A stretch of 13,536 bases of DNA from Pseudomonadota bacterium (GTDB taxonomy: Bacteria > Desulfobacterota > Desulfarculia > Desulfarculales > JAHJDS01): assembly GCA_018812395.1 (NCBI GenBank), contig JAHJDS010000584.1:1-13536 (forward strand). The letters run 5' to 3'. Below, one piece after another: positions 1-6,384 of the stretch. The position numbers and the translations under genes are program-made. Every line of letters starts with the position of its first letter. Position 1 is the first letter of the stretch. The notes under the pieces are model-generated. The model did no database searches. It saw only the letters and a list, made by a program, of their open reading frames with translations, and was not told the origin of the DNA.

Positions 1-1
1 A

Positions 2-1561
2 TACGGCCTCAACCTGCCCAATTCCCTGGCCATGGCCAAGCCGGCCAAGCACCCCGAGGTCCTCCTGGCCCACATGGTCAAGTTCGCGGCCAGCCTCCAG
101 TGCCATTTCGCCGGGGCCATCGGCTGGGACGCGGTCAACCTCTTCTTCGCGCCCTATCTGACGGGCATGGGCGAGCGGGAGCTGAAGCAGTTGGCCCAGA
201 TACTCATCTTCGAGTTCTCCCAGCAGGCGGTGGCCCGGGGCGGACAGGCCGTGTTCACCGACATCAACCTCTACTGGGAGGTGCCCAAGCACTTCGAGGA
301 CGTGCCGGCCATCGGTCCCGGCGGCGAGTACACCGGGAAGACCTACGGCGATTACGCCGAACAGGCCCGGCTCTTCGTCTGGAAGCTGTTCGAGGTCTAT
401 CTGGAGGGCGACGGCTCGGGCCGGCCCTTCTTCTTCCCCAAACCCCTGGTCCACATCACCGAGAAGTTCTTCCAGACCCCCGGCCACGAGGACTTCCTGG
501 AGCTCATCTGCCGGGTGGCCGCCGAGAAGGGCAACACCTACTTCATCTTCGACCGGGGCGAGACGGCCAAGATCAGCGAGTGCTGCCGGCTGTCGTTCAA
601 GCTGGAGAAGTCCGATCTGGAGGACGCCAAGACGCCCTGGAAGATGCGTTACAGCGCCCTGCAGAACGTGACCCTCAACCTGCCCCGGATCGCCTATCAG
701 GCCGAGGGCGACGACGCGGCCCTGTTCGATCTGTTGACCAGGCAAATGCACCTGGCCGCCGAGGCCCACCTCCAGAAGCGCCACTTCATCGAGAAGCTGC
801 TGGCCCTGGGCCACAATGGTCCCCTGTCGCTCTTGGCCATGGACCTCGACGGCGAATCATACCTAAGGATGCACCGGGCGACCCACCTGATCGGCATGGT
901 CGGCCTGAACGAAATGGTCCAGTACCACGCCGGCCAGGAACTCCACCAGTCCGAAGAGGCCTTTCGGTTGGGGCTCAGGATTATCGCCCACCAGAACCTG
1001 GTGGCGGCCAAGCTCAGCGTCGAGCACGGCCTCAACTTCGTCCTGGAGCAGACCCCGGCCGAGTCCACGGCCTACCGCTTCGCCAAGCTGGACCTGGAGG
1101 CGTACACCGAACAGGCCAAGCACATCGTCAAGGGGGACCTGCTGCGCAACCAGGTCTATTACACCAACTCGACCCTGTACAACGTGGGCTCGAACCTGAG
1201 TCCCATCGACCGGGTCCGGTTCGAGGGCCGATTCCACCCGCTCATCGAGGCCGGGTCCATCACCCACATTTGGCTGGGCGAGGCCAGGCCCTCGCCGGCC
1301 GCCCTGGCCGCCTTCATCGTCAAGACCTTCAAGCACTCGAAAAACGACCAGATCGCCTTTTCGCCCGAGTTCACCAGTTGCAGGGCCTGCGGCCGGACCA
1401 CCCGGGGACTGACCGACACCTGTGTCTACTGCGACTCGGAAGACGTGGAAGGCATCACCCGCATCACCGGGTACTTCACCAAAATCAGTTCCTGGAACAA
1501 GGGCAAGCTGGGCGAACTGCGGGATCGGTATCGCAACCCGAATCAGTTCGCCGCCGCCTGA
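2..1561 (+). CDS. nrdD: Anaerobic (class III) ribonucleoside-triphosphate reductase, 5' partial
   Basis: Reduces ribonucleoside triphosphates to dNTPs by glycyl-radical chemistry in the cytoplasm under anoxia. The reading frame is already open at base 2, so the N-terminus, including any ATP-cone, lies outside the window; the ATG at 32 is internal. Seen, counted from that ATG: a conserved-looking QCHFAG segment with Cys24, a candidate for the thiyl-radical cysteine; a paired-cysteine segment SECCRLSF; a C-terminal zinc site CxxC (CRAC) and CxxC (CVYC); then RITGYF, the glycyl-radical loop, with Gly480 (codon 1469-1471) as the radical glycine, 30 residues from the end as expected. The redoxin and activase genes follow directly, as in a class III operon. 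The identity is certain at family level. The subtype (formate- or redoxin-dependent) is inferred from the neighbouring redoxin only. Confidence 0.96.
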   Translation, partial: YGLNLPNSLAMAKPAKHPEVLLAHMVKFAASLQCHFAGAIGWDAVNLFFAPYLTGMGERELKQLAQILIFEFSQQAVARGGQAVFTDINLYWEVPKHFEDVPAIGPGGEYTGKTYGDYAEQARLFVWKLFEVYLEGDGSGRPFFFPKPLVHITEKFFQTPGHEDFLELICRVAAEKGNTYFIFDRGETAKISECCRLSFKLEKSDLEDAKTPWKMRYSALQNVTLNLPRIAYQAEGDDAALFDLLTRQMHLAAEAHLQKRHFIEKLLALGHNGPLSLLAMDLDGESYLRMHRATHLIGMVGLNEMVQYHAGQELHQSEEAFRLGLRIIAHQNLVAAKLSVEHGLNFVLEQTPAESTAYRFAKLDLEAYTEQAKHIVKGDLLRNQVYYTNSTLYNVGSNLSPIDRVRFEGRFHPLIEAGSITHIWLGEARPSPAALAAFIVKTFKHSKNDQIAFSPEFTSCRACGRTTRGLTDTCVYCDSEDVEGITRITGYFTKISSWNKGKLGELRDRYRNPNQFAAA

Positions 1562-1601
1562 GCAGTCAAGGTCGGACGTTGTCGAGGGGAGGTTTTGGGG
1601 C

Positions 1602-1853
1602 ATGACGCTGTTCACCAAGCCCGGGTGCCATAAATGCGAGGTGATCAAGAACGGCTTCGACCTGATGGCGCTGGGAGTCGAGGTGGAAACGTTGGATAAC
1701 GCCGCCGCGCTGGCCCATCTGGCCTGGCACGAGCTGGTGGAGACCGCCGAGCAGGTGCTGCCGATCCTGGTCCTGGACGATTCCTCCCACCTGGCGGGTC
1801 AACTGCGCATCGAACGCTTCCTTCGCCGCTGCTTGGACCAAAGTGCCAACTGA
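1602..1853 (+). CDS. Glutaredoxin/NrdH-like redoxin
   Basis: An 83-residue thioredoxin-fold protein that probably carries electrons to the reductase encoded just upstream. Seen: the N-terminal beta strand MTLFTKPGC leads straight into a Cys9-His-Lys-Cys12 redox motif, and a VLPILVLDD segment carries the expected cis-proline (Pro54) before a closing helix LRIERFLRRCL. The length fits glutaredoxin/NrdH proteins. The ATG at 1602 is preceded by a strong GGGGAGG ribosome-binding site at 1586-1592, spaced 9 bases. It starts 40 bases after nrdD and its last 11 bases overlap the nrdG start, so the three genes are almost certainly one operon. Known: some class III reductase subgroups (NrdD2/NrdD3) use a redoxin instead of formate. 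Inferred: this is the cognate reductant. A general glutaredoxin-like role is the alternative. Confidence 0.85.
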   Translation: MTLFTKPGCHKCEVIKNGFDLMALGVEVETLDNAAALAHLAWHELVETAEQVLPILVLDDSSHLAGQLRIERFLRRCLDQSAN

Positions 1854-2646
1854 GAGCGGCCGCATACGCCCGGTGGGCCCGGGGGCCGATCGGCCGCCCC
1901 AGGGCGCGTTTTCTCCGGGGACGGATCAGCCGGGCCGCCCGCCGACCGAGGGGCCGCCGATCAAGGGTTTCGTCGAGACGTCGTTCGTGGACTGGGACGG
2001 CCGGGTGGCGGCGGTCCTTTTTCTACCGGGCTGCAATTTCCGGTGCCCCTACTGCCACAACCACGCCCTGATCTCCGATCCGGACCAGTTCGAGACGATT
2101 CCCCTGGCCGCGGTGCTGAGCCGCCTGGGCGCCTTCGGGCCCTGGTTGGACGGGGTGTGCGTCACCGGCGGCGAGCCGACCCTCCACCCGCGTCTGTTCG
2201 GGCTGCTCGAGGCCCTCAAGGACGCCGGTCTGGCGGTCAAGCTGGACACCAACGGCTCCCGGCCCGACGTCATCGCCGAGGTGTTGGCCCGGGAACTGGT
2301 GGACCACGTCGCCCTGGACCTCAAGATGGTCCTCGAGCCCGCGCCCTACGCCCTCCTCGCCGGTCCCGAGGCCGACGTATTGGCCGTGTCGCGGTCCATC
2401 GACATCGTGGCCAAATCCCCGTCGGCCGAACTCAGGACCACCGTCGTGCCCGGGCTGCACGACGACAATGCCCTGGACCAAATGGCCGGTTACGTCCCGC
2501 CCGGACTCAAGTGGCGCCTGCAGAATTTCCGGCCCGACAACGCCTTTGATCCCGAGTTTCGGCGGCGGAAGCCCTTTACCGAGGAAGAATTCGCCGCCCT
2601 GGTCAGGATGGCCCAGGGCCTCCGGCCGGAGACGGTCGCCGGCTGA
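1843..2646 (+). CDS. nrdG: Anaerobic ribonucleotide reductase activating protein, radical SAM
   Basis: Radical-SAM activase that installs the glycyl radical in NrdD using a 4Fe-4S cluster and SAM. Seen: the cluster motif Cys64-x3-Cys68-x2-Cys71 (CNFRCPYC), the SAM-contacting VTGGEPTL at about 107-114, and the KLDTNGS and DLK segments typical of the longer activase branch (NrdG2-type). The family core begins near residue 40 (IKGFVETSFVDW). The first 39 residues are proline- and glycine-rich and unlike the family. The GTG at 1843 overlaps the redoxin gene by 11 bases and lacks a clear ribosome-binding site, so initiation would depend on coupling. A second GTG at 1873 is possible, but no good start lies close to residue 40. 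The family call is firm; the exact start is not. Confidence 0.92.
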   Translation: MPTESGRIRPVGPGADRPPQGAFSPGTDQPGRPPTEGPPIKGFVETSFVDWDGRVAAVLFLPGCNFRCPYCHNHALISDPDQFETIPLAAVLSRLGAFGPWLDGVCVTGGEPTLHPRLFGLLEALKDAGLAVKLDTNGSRPDVIAEVLARELVDHVALDLKMVLEPAPYALLAGPEADVLAVSRSIDIVAKSPSAELRTTVVPGLHDDNALDQMAGYVPPGLKWRLQNFRPDNAFDPEFRRRKPFTEEEFAALVRMAQGLRPETVAG

Positions 2647-2651
2647 GCGTC

Positions 2652-3143
2652 ATGGACGCCCCGTCTCGCTGGTCCGGGTTCGGCCCGGCCGCGGCGTGGT
2701 GGCTGGTCGGCGGGCCGCTCTTGTTCGTCCTGGGGTCCCTGACGCCTTCCGGTTTCTCCCCGACCAACATGTATCAACACGGCCTCTTCGGGCTCCTGGC
2801 CTGGTCGGTGGCCGTGGTCCCGGCCGCGGTGTGCGGCATTCTGGCGGCCGGACGCTTGGCCACGGCGCTGGGGGCGGGGTGGGGCATAACTATTGGTCTG
2901 ATCGCGGCCGGGCTGCGCGGCGGTCATCTGAATTCGTGGCCGCTGGGGCTGGAGGCCTTGACCTGGCTGCTGATCCTGCCGGCCGGGGCGCTATGCGCCG
3001 TCCGGATCGCCGAACGCCGCCCGGTCGAGGGCCGGCCCGCCGGTCTGAAGCGGGGCGTGTTGGAAGCGGCGTGCTGGTCGCTGATCGCCGCCGGGATCGT
3101 CGTCTGGATGGCGGCCCACTTCTGGGGCGAAATACGACCCTGA
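2652..3143 (+). CDS. Small integral membrane protein, function unknown
   Basis: A 163-residue hydrophobic protein with about five membrane-spanning segments near residues 11-30, 45-66, 71-88, 98-118 and 136-156. I do not recognise a family. A short Arg/Glu-rich loop (about 119-134) separates the last two helices. The ATG lies 5 bases after the nrdG stop, without a good ribosome-binding site of its own, so it probably depends on translation of nrdG and belongs to that transcript. An overlapping frame from 2468 is Arg/Gly-rich with no hydrophobic pattern and is not a gene. Nothing in the sequence connects the protein to dNTP synthesis; co-location is the only link. Confidence 0.75.
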   Translation: MDAPSRWSGFGPAAAWWLVGGPLLFVLGSLTPSGFSPTNMYQHGLFGLLAWSVAVVPAAVCGILAAGRLATALGAGWGITIGLIAAGLRGGHLNSWPLGLEALTWLLILPAGALCAVRIAERRPVEGRPAGLKRGVLEAACWSLIAAGIVVWMAAHFWGEIRP

Positions 3144-3168
3144 AATAAAATCGGACCGGCGATGGCCC

Positions 3169-3202
3169 TCGACGTGCCCGCCGCGGCCGGCCGGGACGTC
3201 GA
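3169..3202. other. Strong hairpin between convergent genes
   Basis: The arms TCGACGT and ACGTCGA (7 bp) extend inward as CCCG/CGGG past one bulged G, with a GC-rich loop. It lies in the 85-base gap between the convergent membrane-protein and cheZ genes. It has no T-run on either side, so it is not a classical intrinsic terminator. It could still stop or protect both 3' ends. Confidence 0.45.
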
Positions 3203-3228
3203 CCAAGGCCCGCCAGATACCGGCCCGC

Positions 3229-4797
3229 TCAGAATCCCATCTCCCCCAGAATCCTGTCGACTTCGTTTTGATCCAGCGCGGCGCCGGTCTCGCCCTCCTC
3301 GTCGCCGGTCTTGATCCGATCCAGCATGGTGTCCACGTCCCGTTGGGCCACCTTGGAGCCCTCGTCCAGGCTGAGGTCGCCCCGCTCCCGGTAGGTCCGC
3401 ATGCGGGACCCGAAGGACACCACCAGGGCCAGAACCTGGACCTGGAAATCGCCGATGAGGGAGACGATACGCTTGATCTGCTGACCGGACAGATCCTGGA
3501 AGGTCAGGCTCTCGATGATCGCGGTGACGTGCTCGTTGATGCGGCCCATGGTCACGGCCACGGCCTGGGCCGATCCGGACAGGTCCAATTTCAGGTCCGG
3601 ACCCAGCAGCGTCGCCTGGGCGATCTCCGTGGCGGCCTCGGTCACCCGCTCGGCCGAAGGAATGTCCTGGAGGACCTGTTTCATCTCGGCCAGGGTTTGG
3701 GCCAGGTCCTCGGGCAGGTCCGCGTCCGCCGGGGACGGGGTGATGACTTCGGACGCGGCCGGCTCCGGCGCGGGCGGGGCCGGAGGGGTCTCGGTTATCT
3801 CGGTGGTCTGCGGCTCGACGGTCAGGTCGGGCTCCAGAAATATCTTGGCGATGGTGGAGTTCATCTTGCGCAGGAGCTGGTGGAAGTCCTCGTTCCCGGT
3901 GCTCTTGAAGAGCAGTTCGAAAACCTTGGCCAGCGGGATGGCGATGAAGTTGTCCTCGTCCGGGGTGAGTTCCTCGGTCACCTGGCGGAGCCGCTGCCGG
4001 AAGAGTTCGAGGTCGAACTGGTCCGGGCTCTGCCCCATGCCCTGGATGTGCTTTTTGACGACCTCGTTGGTACAGAACTCGTAGAGCGACTGAAAGAGGC
4101 CGTCCCAGGGCACGTCCAGGACTTGCCTGGTGACCGGCTCCGACGGCGGAGGCGTCTCAGGGGCGGGCTCCGGAGCAGGCGCCGCCGGGGCCGGGGCCAC
4201 GTTTTCGGCCACGGCCACGGCCCGGTTGGCCAGGCCGACCAGGGTCTGGTAGGCGGTCGCGGCCGCGGCCAGCTCGTCGAGCAATTCCGGCGCCGAGCCC
4301 TCGAGGTCCAGCCCGCGCAGGCGTTCGACGTGGTCGGTGACGCCGGCGCACTCCTGTTGGATGGCCTCGGTCCGGTCGATGATGTCCATGGTGGCCCGTT
4401 CGGTCATGTCCACCACGTCCTGGAGTTCCCCCTTGGCCGCCTCGAGCCGGCGACCGGTGGCCTCCAGGTCCAGGTCCTTGACCTGGTCGATGGTGACGTC
4501 CTTGAGGGACACGGACAGCTCTCGGGCCAGGCGGCCGATCTCCCGGTACATGTCCTCGGACAAGTCGCGGTAGAAACCGCTTGCCGGGGAGGGCTCGAGT
4601 TCGGCCCCGTTGTCCGGCCAGTCGAGGCTGGTCGGCGGGCTCGGCGTCTCGCCCAGGCCCTGGTCGATGATTTGGTCGACCACCTGGCTCAGGGTGCTTT
4701 CCGGCCGGACCAGGATGTGGTAAACGGCCTGGTCGGTGTGGATGCGGAAGGTGCCGCGGTTGAGTTCCAGATTTATCTGGGGCAGATTTTGGGTCAT
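3229..4797 (-). CDS. cheZ: Protein phosphatase CheZ, extended form with an inserted domain
   Basis: Dephosphorylates CheY-P to end chemotaxis signals. Seen: the catalytic helix segment LTFQDLSGQQIKR with Asp435 and Gln439, the same spacing as Asp143 and Gln147 of E. coli CheZ, and a C-terminal tail LDQNEVDRILGEMGF that closely matches the CheY-binding tail of E. coli CheZ. A first long helix around 100-165 (VVDMTERATMDII) resembles the first helix of the CheZ hairpin. The protein is 522 residues against about 214 in E. coli. The excess is an N-terminal stretch of about 75 residues and an insert between the hairpin helices: Pro/Ala-rich linker 201-222, a predicted helical globular part at about 227-323, and a second Pro/Ala linker 324-362. 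The ATG overlaps the pilZ-domain stop by 4 bases (ATGA). The function of the insert is unknown. Confidence 0.88.
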   Translation of the reverse strand: MTQNLPQINLELNRGTFRIHTDQAVYHILVRPESTLSQVVDQIIDQGLGETPSPPTSLDWPDNGAELEPSPASGFYRDLSEDMYREIGRLARELSVSLKDVTIDQVKDLDLEATGRRLEAAKGELQDVVDMTERATMDIIDRTEAIQQECAGVTDHVERLRGLDLEGSAPELLDELAAAATAYQTLVGLANRAVAVAENVAPAPAAPAPEPAPETPPPSEPVTRQVLDVPWDGLFQSLYEFCTNEVVKKHIQGMGQSPDQFDLELFRQRLRQVTEELTPDEDNFIAIPLAKVFELLFKSTGNEDFHQLLRKMNSTIAKIFLEPDLTVEPQTTEITETPPAPPAPEPAASEVITPSPADADLPEDLAQTLAEMKQVLQDIPSAERVTEAATEIAQATLLGPDLKLDLSGSAQAVAVTMGRINEHVTAIIESLTFQDLSGQQIKRIVSLIGDFQVQVLALVVSFGSRMRTYRERGDLSLDEGSKVAQRDVDTMLDRIKTGDEEGETGAALDQNEVDRILGEMGF

Positions 4798-5150
4798 GTC
4801 TCCTCCCCCGGATCGGCGGCCAGGACGCGCCCGACGAAACGGACGCCGCAGGCCACTTCATCCCGGCCAATCGATTCCGACCAGATCACCCGACACAGGC
4901 AGCCCACCCGGCCCTGGCCCTCGGTCGGCACCAGATCGTCCCCCTCGAGCCGATAGCCGTCCAGCAATATCATCACCTTGAGGTTCGTCCCCACCGGGAC
5001 CGAACGGGGCAGTCTTAACCGCAGGCCGCCGCCGCTCAGGTTCTCGATCGTTCCCGGGGACCAGGTCTCGTCCCCCGACGACGCCCCGCCGGCCGTCCAC
5101 CTGACGGGTAGTTGACGCTGATGTCTCACGTGTTCGCGCAGGCGTTCCAC
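4794..5150 (-). CDS. PilZ-domain protein, probable c-di-GMP receptor
   Basis: A small single-domain PilZ protein (118 residues). PilZ domains bind cyclic di-GMP and act on motility or exopolysaccharide. Seen, numbered from this start: the NLSGGG motif (Asn37, Ser39, Gly42), matching the (D/N)xSxxG half of the binding site; an Arg-rich N-terminus with Arg5, Arg9 and Arg12, where the RxxxR half is less clear because the best alignment puts Val8 in place of the first Arg; and the closing beta pattern CRVIWSE...CGVRFV. The start is the GTG at 5150, which has GGAG spaced 6 bases; the TTG at 5162 would overlap that site and has none of its own. The stop overlaps the cheZ start by 4 bases, so the two are made together, suggesting c-di-GMP input to chemotaxis. 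Ligand binding is not proven by the motif. Confidence 0.82.
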   Translation of the reverse strand: MERLREHVRHQRQLPVRWTAGGASSGDETWSPGTIENLSGGGLRLRLPRSVPVGTNLKVMILLDGYRLEGDDLVPTEGQGRVGCLCRVIWSESIGRDEVACGVRFVGRVLAADPGEET

Positions 5151-5156
5151 GGTTTG

Positions 5157-5160
5157 CTCC
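5157..5160 (-). promoter_or_regulatory. Ribosome-binding site deciding the PilZ start
   Basis: GGAG lies 6 bases before the GTG at 5150. It overlaps the TTG codon at 5162-5160, which argues against that upstream start. Confidence 0.6.
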
Positions 5161-5171
5161 AATAGTCAATA

Positions 5172-5180
5172 ATTATACCA
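5172..5180 (-). promoter_or_regulatory. Extended -10 promoter for pilZ-cheZ
   Basis: TGGTATAAT on the minus strand: a perfect TATAAT with the TGn extension. No good -35 is visible 16-18 bases upstream, which is usual for extended -10 promoters. Transcription would begin near 5165, giving a leader of about 15 bases that includes the GGAG site, which agrees with the GTG start at 5150. Confidence 0.65.
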
Positions 5181-5219
5181 ACCTCGGACCTGTTGGGGCC
5201 GCCGGCTCGAAATAGTCTG

Positions 5220-5241
5220 AAAAACGGGCCGAGCGGGCCGT
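5220..5241 (-). terminator. Probable intrinsic terminator of queH
   Basis: On the minus strand ACGGCC pairs with GGCC-C-GT (one bulge) across a CGCTC loop and is followed immediately by TTTTT. It lies about 10 bases after the queH stop and ahead of the pilZ promoter, separating the two units. Confidence 0.5.
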
Positions 5242-5251
5242 AACGACGCCT

Positions 5252-5839
5252 TCATGGCCCCTGGTGGCCCATTTCGGCCCCGGGCGACGGCGGCGCGGCG
5301 TCATCTTTTTGACGCCCGGTGAACCGTTCCTGTTCGCTGTAGATGCACCCGCAGTAGGCCTGGCGGTACAGGCCCAACCTCCGGCTGGCCTCGATACCCG
5401 CTCTCCAGCCCGGACGAAAATCGCGCTCCAGAAACGGCACCCCCTGGTCCGCGGCCACGGCCCGGCCGATCTCGAGCACCAGGTCGTGGTCCTGCCTCTT
5501 GGAATAGAGCAGGGTCGTGGTGAAGGCGTCGAACTTCCCCCGTCGGGCCACCCGGGCCGCCCGCTCCAGGCGGAGGTGGTGGCAGATGCGGCACCGCTCG
5601 GCCTCGCGCCAGGCCATGCGCCGGAGCCAGTCGACCACGTCGTAGTCGGTCATCTCGATCAGGGCCAGGTCCTCGTCAGCGGCCCATTTTTGAAGCGTGT
5701 CCAGCCGCTGCCGCCACTCGGTGTAGGGCTGGACGTTGGGGTTGAACCACAGTCCCCTGACCGCCGCCCCCTCGCCGCGCAGCACGGACAGGGGATAAAT
5801 GGCGCACGGGGCGCAGCAGATGTGGATCAGGACGTTCAC
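5252..5839 (-). CDS. queH: Epoxyqueuosine reductase QueH
   Basis: Catalyses the last step of queuosine synthesis, reduction of epoxyqueuosine in tRNA to queuosine; QueH is unrelated to the cobalamin enzyme QueG. Seen: N-terminal ICCAPC (Cys8, Cys9, Cys12), CRIC (Cys83, Cys86) and YCGCIYSE (Cys163, Cys165), the cysteine pattern of the former DUF208 family that holds a 4Fe-4S cluster and another metal. Also seen are NPNVQPYTEW and TTLLYSKRQDHD, both typical of the family. The 195-residue length is normal. The start is a GTG at 5839 with only a G-run upstream. The C-terminal 20 residues or so are polar and look dispensable. It has its own promoter and terminator, and no other queuosine genes are in the window. 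Confidence 0.93.
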   Translation of the reverse strand: MNVLIHICCAPCAIYPLSVLRGEGAAVRGLWFNPNVQPYTEWRQRLDTLQKWAADEDLALIEMTDYDVVDWLRRMAWREAERCRICHHLRLERAARVARRGKFDAFTTTLLYSKRQDHDLVLEIGRAVAADQGVPFLERDFRPGWRAGIEASRRLGLYRQAYCGCIYSEQERFTGRQKDDAAPPSPGAEMGHQGP

Positions 5840-6085
5840 GGGCGGCCCCCGGGTGATTGGCCCAAATCGACCGTCCCATCATACCAGAACCCGCCCGGTT
5901 GGTCGATATACCGGGGCGTCCGCCCCGGTTGACAAACCCTGGCGGGCCGTGTCAAGGTGGTGCCACCTCCCGGCCCCGGAGGGCCGGGGTGAACCCGGGT
6001 TCAATTTGCGGCCCCCGTTGCCGGCCATCTCCCGGCCCCGGGGGGCCTGAACATTGCCCGTCAACCTTTGTTCCGGGGGCGGACC
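5840..6085. other. Divergent intergenic region rich in inverted repeats
   Basis: This 246-base gap lies between queH (-) and the small cysteine protein (+). Apart from the queH promoter it holds a hairpin CCGGGGCG-TC-CGCCCCGG (5911-5928); an inverted pair TTGACA...TGTCAA (5929-5955) that looks like a dyad operator; AGGTGG-TG-CCACCT (5955-5968); a hairpin CCCGGCCC-CGGA-GGGCCGGG (5969-5988); a palindrome GAACCCGGGTTC (5991-6002); and a 13-base direct repeat CTCCCGGCCCCGG at about 5967 and 6029. The TTGACA at 5929 could serve as a plus-strand -35, but no convincing -10 follows. I see no coding sequence; a structured leader or a regulator-binding region is possible. Confidence 0.5.
5878..5906 (-). 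promoter_or_regulatory. Promoter for queH
   Basis: On the minus strand an extended -10 TGGTATGAT (5886-5878) lies 17 bases downstream of TCGACC (5906-5901), which matches TTGACA at 4 of 6 positions. Transcription would start near 5871, about 32 bases before the GTG. The element closely resembles the pilZ-cheZ promoter. Confidence 0.6.
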
Positions 6086-6331
6086 ATGGAGTATCCGGAC
6101 TGCTTCGGCGACATGCAGTATCGACTGACCGAACTGTTCGAGGAGGCGGAGGCGGTCGTTCAGCTCGATGACGAGGAGCTGTACGAGCAGGAAAGGCAAC
6201 TCAAGATCCAGTGCGCCGAGTGTCCGGCCTTCGAGCCCTGCTCCCGGATAAGCCTGGTGGCCGCCATCGGCGAGTTGAACCACAACCTGGCCGGGATGGA
6301 GGACTTTGAAGAGGAAGATTACCGGACCTGA
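6086..6331 (+). CDS. Small acidic cysteine-motif protein, function unknown
   Basis: An 81-residue protein that I cannot assign. It is strongly acidic (EEAEAVVQLDDEE in the first half, MEDFEEEDY at the end) and has a CAECPAFEPC motif (Cys-x2-Cys-x5-Cys) in the middle plus one N-terminal Cys (PDC). This could hold a metal or an Fe-S cluster, but four-ligand geometry is not obvious. The ATG at 6086 is preferred over an in-frame TTG at 6068 because GGGGG lies 6 bases before it. The gene is followed 53 bases later by the glycosyltransferase on the same strand. No signal peptide or membrane segment is seen. Confidence 0.7.
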   Translation: MEYPDCFGDMQYRLTELFEEAEAVVQLDDEELYEQERQLKIQCAECPAFEPCSRISLVAAIGELNHNLAGMEDFEEEDYRT

Positions 6332-6384
6332 TCCGGCGCCCATCTCGGACCACCGATCAGTCCCCTTGCCGCAGGACGTGAACC

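Noticed and set aside
32..34. ATG at 32 as the true nrdD start
   Set aside because: The frame is open to the window edge with plausible NrdD residues before it, and the protein would lack its N-terminal part.
863..1648. Minus-strand frame opposite nrdD
   Set aside because: Antisense shadow of nrdD with biased composition and no family motifs.
3268..4956. 562-residue plus-strand frame opposite cheZ
   Set aside because: It is the antisense of cheZ and pilZ, rich in Gly, Arg, Leu and Val without domain features, while the minus strand shows clear CheZ motifs.
5991..6020. tRNA-like T-arm (GGGTTCAA) in the divergent region
   Set aside because: The flanking bases do not form the T stem, and no acceptor or anticodon arms are found.
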